Of a stretch of DNA of 12,101 nucleotides, positions 1 to 5,833 are shown one piece after another. Location: NCBI GenBank assembly GCA_018383835.1, contig JAHAWR010000041.1, positions 1-12,101 of the forward strand, read 5' to 3'. This stretch comes from Candidatus Jordarchaeia archaeon (GTDB lineage: Archaea > Asgardarchaeota > Jordiarchaeia > Jordiarchaeales > Freyrarchaeaceae). Under the pieces are notes generated by a model. The model was not told the DNA's origin, ran no database searches, and saw nothing but the letters and a program-made list of their open reading frames with translations. The translations under genes and the position numbers were made by a program. Each line of letters opens with the position of its first letter. Position 1 is the stretch's first letter.

Positions 1-131
1 GTTCCCCTCCTCAAAACCCTTTCAGCTTTGCCAGTTTCACCTCTCACAAGGAAACTCTCCCCAAGCTCTAGGAGATTCACACTTTCTCTAGGCAACTCTT
101 CCAGCCCCTCCAAGCTCTCCCGAGAAAACAA
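1..131 (-). CDS. Partial hypothetical protein, N-terminal 43 residues (runs off left edge)
   Basis: An open frame without stops runs leftward from a TTG at 131 to the window edge. Upstream of the TTG, at 146-139 on the minus strand, is GGGGGGAG with 7 nt spacing, the same kind of ribosome site that precedes the TTG-started SDR gene at 2728. The visible protein is rich in Glu, Leu, Arg and Gly (for example ESLEGLEELPRES and GKAERVL), which suits a helical soluble protein. I do not recognise the family. It is divergent from the PEPC-like gene. The call rests on the open frame, composition and Shine-Dalgarno site only, so a chance ORF cannot be excluded. Confidence 0.5.
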   Translation of the reverse strand, partial: MFSRESLEGLEELPRESVNLLELGESFLVRGETGKAERVLRRG

Positions 132-146
132 GTGTGTGCTCCCCCC

Positions 147-155
147 TTTTAAAAA
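147..155. promoter_or_regulatory. Palindromic TATA-like box between divergent genes
   Basis: TTTTAAAAA lies in a GC-richer surround. Read on the plus strand it would start transcription about 25 nt downstream, near 176-180, giving a leader of roughly 50 nt before the ATG at 228. On the minus strand the same box is only about 20 nt from the TTG at 131, which would leave the GGGGGGAG site outside the transcript. It therefore fits the plus-strand gene better. Confidence 0.35.
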
Positions 156-227
156 TGGCTTTCTGAAGATACTTTTTTACGCTTCAGTCCACTTATACTC
201 TTAGTGGAAGAGTGTCTGGTGTTGCTT

Positions 228-1799
228 ATGAGGGTGCCGTCCGTCATGGTTACTCAGACCTCTGACTCGGCTTCCATGCACGTTTCCTTCTCCGAGGAGC
301 CTGACGAGGCAGTCTTCTTCCTAGCTCCAATGGAGGAGGGGGGATATGGCTTCGACGAGCTCATGGTGGACTTCAAGGGGAAAATGACCCCCTGCAACCA
401 AGTGGTCTGTATAGTAGCCCGACTGATGGAGAAGGGGGTTATTCAGAGCTCGAAGGTAAAGGTTACCCCGCGGATGCCCGCCGAGGACGTTGCGCTGAGG
501 AGGACCGCTATACTCCACTCCCTTATTGAGGCAAACTATACCGCTCACCAGCACCTTAACGAGAACGTTGTGGAGGAGATCATTCACCCGGTAAGCGGCG
601 ATGTGAAGAGCCTAGTGAGAGTCGAGGCGAACTTCAACATAATAAAGAACTACGTCCTTGAGAGTTCACCTAGGTCTGTAGAAGTGAAGGACCTGCACTT
701 CATACCTTCACTCGAAGACCTCAACTCCCTGCTGGGTGCTGCAGACATCGTCTCAAGCTATCTTGACGTGCGCAGCACGATGCTCCCACAGGAGAGCGAG
801 AGGCTAAGGGTTTACTTGGCTAGAGACGCCGTTTCAGCGAAGTTTGGGATGGTTTCGTCAGCCCTAGCGTTAAGGCTTGCCCTGTCCAAGCTGAGGAGCG
901 CCGCTGAAAGCCTCTCCATCCCCATCTACCCCATCTTAGAGTGCGGCCCTCTCCCGTTAAGGGGGAACCTCAACTACGAGTCTAAGGACTTGTTCTTGAA
1001 AATGTATGGTGGAGCGGCAACAGTAGCTGTGCCGCCGAGCATAGTGTATGACTTCGGGGGAAAAAGGATACTAGAGCTCATTAAATTCCTTAAGGACGAG
1101 TTACAGGGGGAAAGTCTCCCGCAGTTTAGTGAAGAGGAGGAGGCGCAAATCAAAGAGTTAATGGCTGTTTTCGCGTGCGAGTACGCCCGGACAATTTCGA
1201 AGGTTGCTGACATACTTGAGAGGCTCTCCCCCCTCATACCTGAAAGGAGAGAAGCAACAATTAACGTTGGCCTCAGAATAACTCTCAAAGAGCTGGAGCC
1301 CCTAGAGGTTGGATGGGTAAACTTGGATCTAGACCCATTCATGATCCCTTCACCGGTAAAATATGCTGCCTTAATGTACAGCTTCGGTGTTCCACCGGAG
1401 CTAGTCGGAGTCGGACGTGCCCTGAGCTTGCTGGAAAGGAGGCGAAGGGGGATAGCTGACCTTCTCTTTGACTTCTACCCCTCACTGGAAGCCGACATAT
1501 CATCTGCCTGGAGATACCTCTGCCTCGATGCTGCAAGAAAGATATTCCCCGAACAGTTTATGGCAGACATAGCCGAGGACGTAAAGCTCATAAAGGAAAT
1601 CCTCTCACCCAAGGAGGAATACTCAGCCTCCCACAAAGCCTTGTCTATGATGGTCTCTGAGTACGCCGCCCTAAAATCCATACCCGAGAAGAGCTTAAGG
1701 GACTCCGAGGTCAAAGAGTTCATCAGAAACGAGAAGTTGGAGGAAGCAGTCAGGCAGATAATTCTACAGGCCGGCAGGATTAGAAGAGCCCTAGGATGA
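228..1799 (+). CDS. Divergent archaeal-type phosphoenolpyruvate carboxylase family protein, probably catalytically altered
   Basis: The 523-residue protein is collinear with the archaeal-type PEP carboxylase family (PpcA, usually about 490-520 aa), whose members convert PEP and bicarbonate to oxaloacetate in the cytoplasm. Matches include MRVPSVMVTQ at the start, FDELMVDFKGK (about 42-52), a Glu in IPSLED (E163), LARDAVSAKFG (197-207), LPLRGNL (242-248) and YSFGVPPELVG (384-394). The start is set at ATG 228 because MRVP..M.TQ aligns with the family N-terminus; a GTG at 204 would add eight residues. Key positions differ from the family as I recall it: the QHPDN His is Thr11, the Asp of ARSDPA is Ala201, and the GLFGYSR motif near 350 is replaced by a longer unrelated stretch. 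Membership seems secure; PEPC activity is doubtful. It overlaps the next gene (ATGA) and probably forms an operon with it. Confidence 0.8.
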   Translation: MRVPSVMVTQTSDSASMHVSFSEEPDEAVFFLAPMEEGGYGFDELMVDFKGKMTPCNQVVCIVARLMEKGVIQSSKVKVTPRMPAEDVALRRTAILHSLIEANYTAHQHLNENVVEEIIHPVSGDVKSLVRVEANFNIIKNYVLESSPRSVEVKDLHFIPSLEDLNSLLGAADIVSSYLDVRSTMLPQESERLRVYLARDAVSAKFGMVSSALALRLALSKLRSAAESLSIPIYPILECGPLPLRGNLNYESKDLFLKMYGGAATVAVPPSIVYDFGGKRILELIKFLKDELQGESLPQFSEEEEAQIKELMAVFACEYARTISKVADILERLSPLIPERREATINVGLRITLKELEPLEVGWVNLDLDPFMIPSPVKYAALMYSFGVPPELVGVGRALSLLERRRRGIADLLFDFYPSLEADISSAWRYLCLDAARKIFPEQFMADIAEDVKLIKEILSPKEEYSASHKALSMMVSEYAALKSIPEKSLRDSEVKEFIRNEKLEEAVRQIILQAGRIRRALG

Positions 1800-1816
1800 A
1801 CTGGGAGGGAAGGGTG

Positions 1817-2599
1817 ATGATAATCAAGGAGACCCTCGAGCTGGTTAAGGAACGCATCGGCGGACTAGAAGTAAGGGTTGAAGGAGTCGCCGTTGGCCTC
1901 TTCTATGCGGGCGTTGCAACGCGCTCCAGCCGCGGCATCCACGGCGGCGTAGCATATGTCCTCAGAAACAGTCCTTCATGTAGCCCTATCGAATCCGCCG
2001 GGAGCCTCCACGAAATGGACCCGTTAACCCTAGCCAGGCTATCCCTCTCACCAAACCCGGTTGAGGCATCCGTCGGGGTCGCCGCCCTCAACGCCCTTTC
2101 GCAAACAGTCTTGGAGGGGGACCCAAGCTACAAGCCTGTAAACGTCGACGTCACGGACATGGTGAAAGAGGGCGAAAGCGTCGCCATGGTAGGCTACATG
2201 GAACCTGTCCTAAGAAGGCTGCTCAAGAAAAACTGCAAAGTGTTCGTGTCGGAAATAGTAGCTGTGGATAACCCCATCGTACCAACACTCCCACCAAACG
2301 AGGCTGAAAGATACCTTACGACAGCAGACGTGGTTATAGTAACTGGAAGCACGCTCGTAAACAAGACGATAGATGAAATCCTTGGGTTGGACCTCAAAGC
2401 TAGGATGATTGCGGTGGCGGGGCCAACCGCGAGCATGCTCCCAGACGTCCTCTTTGACTATGGTGTGACAGCCTTAATGGGTGTAGCGATAACCAACTCC
2501 GAAGAAATGCTGCGAGTAGTCATCCAGGGAGGAGGAACAAGGCAGCTGCTTTCAGCATGCGCGCAGAAGAAAGCCTACTTTGCTCAAAGCAAGCGCTAG
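1817..2599 (+). CDS. DUF4213/DUF364 family protein (putative heavy-metal-chelation/Rossmann-like)
   Basis: The protein has 260 residues. An N-terminal DUF4213-like region (about 1-85, containing the GVA...RG...Y.. pattern) is followed by a DUF364 domain. DUF364 hallmarks are ADVVIVTGSTLVNKT (about 170-184), the Gly-Pro after a beta strand (AVAGPTASMLPD, about 199-210) and a C-terminal G-rich strand (IQGGGTRQL). The family has a Rossmann-like fold and is annotated as possible heavy-metal or cofactor binding; its reaction is unknown. An ATG at 1796 overlaps the PEPC-like stop codon (ATGA). However, GGAGG at 1804-1808 is well placed for the in-frame ATG at 1817, so I use that. The overlap or near-overlap means co-transcription and probably coupled function with the upstream gene. 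Confidence 0.85.
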   Translation: MIIKETLELVKERIGGLEVRVEGVAVGLFYAGVATRSSRGIHGGVAYVLRNSPSCSPIESAGSLHEMDPLTLARLSLSPNPVEASVGVAALNALSQTVLEGDPSYKPVNVDVTDMVKEGESVAMVGYMEPVLRRLLKKNCKVFVSEIVAVDNPIVPTLPPNEAERYLTTADVVIVTGSTLVNKTIDEILGLDLKARMIAVAGPTASMLPDVLFDYGVTALMGVAITNSEEMLRVVIQGGGTRQLLSACAQKKAYFAQSKR

Positions 2600-2677
2600 G
2601 AAACAGCAATCACAGGCACTCAGCCTCAACAAGCCCAGCCCTTCTCACGCATTATTAGATGTCGTTGAAGGGAAGAG

Positions 2678-2692
2678 AAGATTTAATTCTTA
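2678..2692 (+). promoter_or_regulatory. Probable promoter of the SDR-CMD operon
   Basis: AAGATTTAATTCTTA is an AT-rich, TATA-like element after a purine run (a BRE-like position). It lies about 36-50 nt upstream of the TTG at 2728, which would put the transcript start near 2710. The rest of the 128-bp gap (2600-2727) shows no ORF or repeat. Confidence 0.4.
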
Positions 2693-2727
2693 TTACCTCT
2701 AAGTTTTACTGAGTGGGGGGAGAATTT

Positions 2728-3519
2728 TTGAGGTTAGATGGTAAGGTAGCGTTAGTTGTTGGCGCCGGCTCCATCGGCTCAGGAGTAGGAAATGGAAGGG
2801 CTATTTCAATACTCTTCGCGCGGGAGGGCGCTAGGGTGGTGTGCGCCGACATAAACTTTCAATCAGCGGAAGAGACAGTGAAAATGATACGGGAAGAGGG
2901 TGGCGAGGCTGCAGCCGTCCAAGGCGATGCCACAAAGAGCGGGGACGCAAAACGCCTAGTCGACTTCACCGTGGAACTATACGGGAAACTCAACATTCTC
3001 GTCAACGTTGTCGGCATAGCGAGCGGCTTAGGCGTCCTCGAAACGAGCGAGGATGAGTGGGATAGAGTTTTAACCACGAACCTGAAAAGCATATTCCTCA
3101 TGTCGAAGCACGCTGTGCCAGCAATGATCAAATCTGGTGGTGGAGCCATAATAAACATCTCATCTGCGGCAGCCTTTGTGGCGCACCCCTGCCTAAGCTA
3201 CGGCACAACGAAAGCCGCAATAATAAACATGACAAGGTGCATGGCTGTTGACTTGGCAAAGTACAACATAAGAGTCAACTGCATAGCGCCCGGCTTCCTA
3301 GACACCCCAATGGTTGCCCCAATAATGGATGACACGAGACGGGCATTCTTAAGGCAAGTGATCCCTCTGGGAAAAATAGGGACAGCCTGGGACACGGCTT
3401 ACGCCGCCCTGTACCTTGCGTCCGACGAAGCTTCATACGTAACAGGTACAACCCTAATTGTGGACGGTGGACTGCTAGCGGCCGGTGGAAGACGTAGAGG
3501 AGAAGAAAAACTGGTCTAG
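2728..3519 (+). CDS. Short-chain dehydrogenase/reductase (SDR), NAD(H)-type
   Basis: This is a classical SDR of 263 residues, an NAD(P)-dependent alcohol/ketone oxidoreductase of unknown substrate. The nucleotide-binding loop is GAGSIGSGVGNG (12-23), a variant with an inserted GNG. Asp41 at the end of beta 2 (VCADIN) suggests NAD(H) preference. NVVG (93-96) replaces the usual NNAG, the Asn of TTNLKS is in place, and the active site is Ser146, Tyr158 (YGTTK) and Lys162. The C-terminus has the usual IVDGG strand plus a charged RRRGEEKLV tail. TTG at 2728 is preferred because GGGGGGAG lies 5 nt upstream; a GTG at 2713 lies just before that G tract. The CMD ORF begins 10 nt after the stop. The last 46 codons are duplicated downstream. 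Confidence 0.9.
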   Translation: MRLDGKVALVVGAGSIGSGVGNGRAISILFAREGARVVCADINFQSAEETVKMIREEGGEAAAVQGDATKSGDAKRLVDFTVELYGKLNILVNVVGIASGLGVLETSEDEWDRVLTTNLKSIFLMSKHAVPAMIKSGGGAIINISSAAAFVAHPCLSYGTTKAAIINMTRCMAVDLAKYNIRVNCIAPGFLDTPMVAPIMDDTRRAFLRQVIPLGKIGTAWDTAYAALYLASDEASYVTGTTLIVDGGLLAAGGRRRGEEKLV

Positions 3520-3716
3520 AGGGGGGAGGATGTCACCTAAAGGAGAAGAGGCATTAAAAGCGTTCCAGAAGTTCTCCGAGGAGTTTCCCGAAGACTTCAA
3601 GAGGTTCACAGCGTTTGCGGCGAAGCCGTACGCCTTCTTCGATCCAAAAACCAGAGAACTAATCATAACAACAATCCTGGCCACAAAAGGCTACGAGAGC
3701 GAGTTCAAATTCCACC
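3377..3716 (+). repeat. Direct repeat copy 1 (340 bp)
   Basis: This segment spans the last ~140 bp of the SDR gene, the intercistronic ribosome site and the first 62 codons of the CMD gene. It recurs without any visible difference at 3732-4071, with an offset of 355 bp. I compared the copies by eye along their full length and found no mismatch. Confidence 0.97.
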
Positions 3717-3874
3717 CAACTTTTTTTCTTTTAGGGACAGCCTGGGACACGGCTTACGCCGCCCTGTACCTTGCGTCCGACGAAGCTTCATACGTAACAG
3801 GTACAACCCTAATTGTGGACGGTGGACTGCTAGCGGCCGGTGGAAGACGTAGAGGAGAAGAAAAACTGGTCTAG
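3530..3874 (+). pseudogene. Chimeric ORF: truncated CMD domain fused in frame to the SDR C-terminus
   Basis: The ORF encodes 114 residues. Residues 1-62 are identical to the start of the intact CMD protein at 3885. Residues 63-68 (PTFFLL) come from the filler between the duplicated segments. Residues 69-114 are identical to the last 46 residues of the SDR (GTAWDTAY to EEKLV). It starts at ATG 3530 behind the same GGGGGGAGG ribosome site as the intact copy. The CMD part has lost its C-terminal helices and the SDR part lacks its active site, so a working enzyme is unlikely. It is best seen as a by-product of the 355-bp duplication, although the frame is open and translation is possible. A GTG start at 3485 would add 15 residues but lies inside the SDR gene. 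Confidence 0.85.
3714..3732 (+). repeat. 19-nt inverted copy of 4343-4361, containing the 15-bp duplication filler
   Basis: ACCCAACTTTTTTTCTTTT is the exact reverse complement of 4343-4361. It contains the 15-bp filler between the direct repeats (3717-3731), with 3 nt overlapping copy 1 and 1 nt overlapping copy 2. The donor is the T-rich tract behind the ferredoxin gene, so a terminator-like sequence now sits in the plus orientation inside the chimeric ORF. Confidence 0.9.
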
Positions 3875-4071
3875 AGGGGGGAGGATGTCACCTAAAGGAG
3901 AAGAGGCATTAAAAGCGTTCCAGAAGTTCTCCGAGGAGTTTCCCGAAGACTTCAAGAGGTTCACAGCGTTTGCGGCGAAGCCGTACGCCTTCTTCGATCC
4001 AAAAACCAGAGAACTAATCATAACAACAATCCTGGCCACAAAAGGCTACGAGAGCGAGTTCAAATTCCACC
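3732..4071 (+). repeat. Direct repeat copy 2 (340 bp)
   Basis: This is identical to 3377-3716. It continues at 4072 into the remainder of the CMD gene, so this copy carries the intact 3' junction while copy 1 carries the intact 5' junction with the SDR. Confidence 0.97.
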
Positions 4072-4202
4072 TCAACGAACTAGTGAGAAACGGTTTTACA
4101 GTCGAAGAGCTAAGAAACCTCCTACTTCTGATCCTCACATACCTCGGAGCACCAAAATTCCTGCAGGTATTCAGATGGTGCAAGGAGGAAGGAAAACTGT
4201 AG
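3885..4202 (+). CDS. Carboxymuconolactone decarboxylase (CMD)-family protein
   Basis: This 105-residue all-helical protein has the usual CMD length. Recognisable family features are the FDPKTRELI segment (37-45), then A-TKGYESEFKFHLNELVRNG with a conserved-type His at 62, the G-FTVEEL turn and the YLGAPKFL stretch near the C-terminus. It has no CxxC, so it is not AhpD-like peroxidase machinery; a CMD-like lyase or a structural role is more likely, with unknown substrate. The start is ATG 3885 behind a G-rich ribosome site, 10 nt after the duplicated SDR tail ends. In the ancestral order it directly followed the SDR, suggesting that both act on the same metabolite. Its first 187 bp lie inside repeat copy 2. 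Confidence 0.85.
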   Translation: MSPKGEEALKAFQKFSEEFPEDFKRFTAFAAKPYAFFDPKTRELIITTILATKGYESEFKFHLNELVRNGFTVEELRNLLLLILTYLGAPKFLQVFRWCKEEGKL

Positions 4203-4221
4203 ACCGCGACCCCCTGTACAC

Positions 4222-4241
4222 CACTTTCTTTTTCCCTTTGC
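4222..4241 (+). terminator. T-rich tract after the CMD gene
   Basis: The plus strand reads as a pyrimidine/T-rich run (ACTTTCTTTTTCCC) about 20 nt after the CMD stop codon. Archaeal transcription commonly terminates at such runs without a hairpin. Confidence 0.4.
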
Positions 4242-4270
4242 AATCAACTTTACAGTAATTTTTCGGAGAA

Positions 4271-4379
4271 CCGCTGCTTTACCCATTATATGTGCTCTTA
4301 GCAGCAGCCACATTACCGAGTAGCCGTCACCTCAAATGAGGAAAAAGAAAAAAAGTTGGGTATCCAGAAAAAGCAGCGG
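4271..4379. repeat. 10-bp inverted repeat bracketing the SDR-CMD/ferredoxin intergenic gap
   Basis: CCGCTGCTTT at 4271-4280 is the exact reverse complement of AAAGCAGCGG at 4370-4379, about 90 nt apart. ACCC/GGGT just inside can extend the pairing across a bulge. The 195-bp gap (4203-4397) otherwise holds no ORF. The 19-nt donor tract 4343-4361 lies within this inverted repeat. Confidence 0.5.
4342..4361 (-). terminator. T-rich terminator of the ferredoxin gene; donor of the 19-nt inverted insert
   Basis: On the minus strand this reads CCCAACTTTTTTTCTTTTT, about 40 nt past the ferredoxin stop codon, a typical archaeal T-tract terminator. Its reverse complement recurs exactly at 3714-3732. 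Confidence 0.55.
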
Positions 4380-4397
4380 AACCACTCCAGTAGACCC

Positions 4398-4610
4398 TTA
4401 ACAGGAGCTGTGCTCTATCGCCCCCTCAGGGCATGCCTCAACACAGCTACAGCACTCGACGCAGTCCTCAACTCTTACTGCGACTGATTTTCCTTCTTTA
4501 AGCTCGAAGACCTCTGAGGGGCAAGCGTCTACGCAGGCGCCGTCGCCGTTGCACTTGTCGTAATTTATTTTGATTACTATGTCGCCGGACTTGAACACCT
4601 TGACACCCAT
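4398..4610 (-). CDS. Ferredoxin with two [4Fe-4S] motifs, one using Asp
   Basis: This 70-residue cytoplasmic electron carrier has two cluster motifs. Motif one is C20-x2-D23-x2-C26-x3-C30-P, where Asp takes the place of the second Cys, as in Pyrococcus furiosus ferredoxin. Motif two is the canonical C50-x2-C53-x2-C56-x3-C60-P. An Asp ligand usually changes cluster stability and potential and allows a 3Fe/4Fe switch. ATG 4610 is chosen because GGGGTGA lies 5 nt upstream; GTG 4619 is possible. A short beta-rich N-terminus (KVFKSGDIVIKINYDK) precedes motif one, and the protein ends in an extra Cys70. The gene is divergent from nadE. The redox partner is not evident. Confidence 0.92.
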   Translation of the reverse strand: MGVKVFKSGDIVIKINYDKCNGDGACVDACPSEVFELKEGKSVAVRVEDCVECCSCVEACPEGAIEHSSC

Positions 4611-4647
4611 CACGGTCACCCCGAAAGGGATTTGAAAGAACTTTCCC

Positions 4648-4662
4648 CATATTTAATATTAA
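4648..4662 (-). promoter_or_regulatory. Promoter of the ferredoxin gene
   Basis: On the minus strand TTAATATTAAATATG is a good archaeal TATA box. It lies about 40-50 nt upstream of the ATG at 4610 and predicts a transcript start near 4630 with a short leader containing the GGGGTGA ribosome site. Confidence 0.5.
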
Positions 4663-4702
4663 CTTTTCCGTGAAGCCAGCATTGAAACCGTAGCCTCCGG
4701 CG

Positions 4703-4721
4703 GGGGAAAAAACGGTTAAAT
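4703..4721 (+). promoter_or_regulatory. Promoter of nadE
   Basis: GGGGAAAAAACGGTTAAAT combines a purine/A-rich BRE-like stretch with a TTAAA box about 35 nt upstream of the nadE ATG. The transcript start would fall near 4743, leaving a leader of about 10-15 nt. Confidence 0.4.
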
Positions 4722-4755
4722 CCCCGTCGCTTCATGGTTTCCACTGGTGTGAGTC

Positions 4756-5559
4756 ATGGAACTCGGTGACCTGAAGCTTGACTTCAGCCTAGTTAAGAAC
4801 CACATCGCGTCTTTCATCAGAGGTACTGTAGAGAAAGCTGGAGCCAGTGGTGTCGTTATCGGGCTGAGTGGAGGCGTCGACTCCTCCACTGTTGCATTTC
4901 TCCTCGCCTACGCTCTTGGGCCAGAGAGGGTTCTCGCGCTCACAATGCCTTCCTCAACCACCCCAAGCCGAGACACTGAAGACGCCTTCACCGTGGCTGA
5001 GCTGCTTGGGATCGATGTCGAGCTCGTCGACATACAGCCACTAGAGGACGTGTTCGCCAGGGTTTGCCCGCGCTACGACCCTGGGAACATTTTGGCCTCG
5101 GGCAACCTTAAGCCGCGCCTTAGAATGGCAACACTTTACTACTACGCTAACGTCATGAACAGGCTTGTCGTCGGCACGGGGAACAAGAGCGAGATCATGA
5201 TAGGCTACTTCACAAAGCATGGGGACAGTGGAGTCGACATGCTTCCCATAGGTGACCTCTACAAGACACAAGTAAGGTGGCTTGCCGAGGAGCTCGGACT
5301 GCCAAGCAGAATAATCTGGAAGCCTCCTACAGCAGGCCTATGGCCTGGGCAAACGGACGAGGGAGAAATAGGCGTCAAATATGAAACCCTCGACCTGATC
5401 CTCTACGGGCTCATAGAGCTCGGCTACACTCAAGAGAGGGTTTCAGAGGAGGCGGGTATACCCATAGAAACTGTGAGGAAAGTAGCCACGATGGTAGCTA
5501 GAAGCGAGCACAAAAGAAGCCTTATACCCAAACCTCTTCTCCAATCGCTGAAGCCGTAG
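4756..5559 (+). CDS. nadE: NAD+ synthetase, ammonia-dependent type
   Basis: This enzyme makes NAD+ from deamido-NAD+ (NaAD), ATP and ammonia, the last step of NAD biosynthesis. It is an N-type ATP pyrophosphatase with the PP-loop SGGVDSS at 38-44. Further family motifs are GTGNKSE (140-146), YFTKHGD (151-157), PIGDLYKTQVR (164-174) and KPPTAGLWPGQTDE (189-202). At 267 residues it lacks the N-terminal nitrilase-type glutaminase domain of the larger enzymes, so it should use free ammonia or a separate amidotransferase. ATG 4756 gives the normal N-terminus. The gene is monocistronic in this window, divergent from the ferredoxin and followed by the IS607 remnant. Confidence 0.96.
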   Translation: MELGDLKLDFSLVKNHIASFIRGTVEKAGASGVVIGLSGGVDSSTVAFLLAYALGPERVLALTMPSSTTPSRDTEDAFTVAELLGIDVELVDIQPLEDVFARVCPRYDPGNILASGNLKPRLRMATLYYYANVMNRLVVGTGNKSEIMIGYFTKHGDSGVDMLPIGDLYKTQVRWLAEELGLPSRIIWKPPTAGLWPGQTDEGEIGVKYETLDLILYGLIELGYTQERVSEEAGIPIETVRKVATMVARSEHKRSLIPKPLLQSLKP

Positions 5560-5577
5560 TTAGCAGTTTCTATGTAG

Positions 5578-5591
5578 GAAGGTTTAAATAG
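5578..5591 (+). promoter_or_regulatory. Promoter of the IS607 tnpA remnant
   Basis: GAAGGTTTAAATAG is a strong TATA-like box about 25-37 nt upstream of the tnpA ATG at 5615, consistent with a near-leaderless transcript. It is the element's own promoter or lies close to the left end of the insertion. Confidence 0.45.
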
Positions 5592-5614
5592 TTGTAAGTA
5601 TAGATAAATTACTA

Positions 5615-5833
5615 ATGAGTGAAAGACTCTACACACTTAAAGAAGCCAAGAAGCTCCTTGCAGCCACCACATGGACAATCCAACAATGAAATAGACAAAA
5701 AATAAGATGTATTAGAACTATTGGGGTTGCCGACGATCTGACAACTATTCTCCTTCGCTGGAAAACCCTCGAAATGAGAAGCCATAGATATAAAGAGGTC
5801 GTTAGCTGTGTCAGAAAGCTCATACCAAGTTAG
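5615..5833 (+). pseudogene. tnpA: IS607 TnpA serine recombinase remnant with premature stop and internal deletion
   Basis: ATG 5615 begins MSERLYTLKEAKKLL, the MerR-like DNA-binding helix-turn-helix of IS607 TnpA. A TGA at 5687 sits where the family has Trp (TIQRW becomes TIQQ-stop). The same frame continues with KIRCIRT, where the family then reads PGGRRR and enters the serine-recombinase domain. Here it jumps straight to ADDLTTILLR...MRSHRYKEVVSCVRKLI, the very C-terminus of TnpA, and ends at TAG 5831-5833. The whole catalytic domain, including the nucleophilic Ser, is therefore missing, while the frame across the deletion is kept. The intact protein would be roughly 200 residues; about 73 codons remain. 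The 3' end overlaps tnpB. Confidence 0.85.

Noticed and set aside
974..1342. Minus-strand 122-codon ORF inside the PEPC-like gene
   Set aside because: Ser-rich shadow of a frame with clear family homology; no ribosome site or promoter of its own.
3485..3529. GTG 3485 as start of the chimeric CMD ORF
   Set aside because: It falls inside the SDR gene without a ribosome site, while ATG 3530 has the G-rich site and matches the start of the intact copy.
3377..4071. The duplicated segment as a mobile element or CRISPR-like repeat
   Set aside because: It begins and ends inside genes, has only two copies and no terminal inverted repeats or transposase; rearrangement explains it better.
4203..4397. 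tRNA or C/D-box RNA in the SDR-CMD/ferredoxin gap
   Set aside because: No tRNA arms and no RUGAUGA/CUGA box pair could be found; only T tracts and the inverted repeat are supported.
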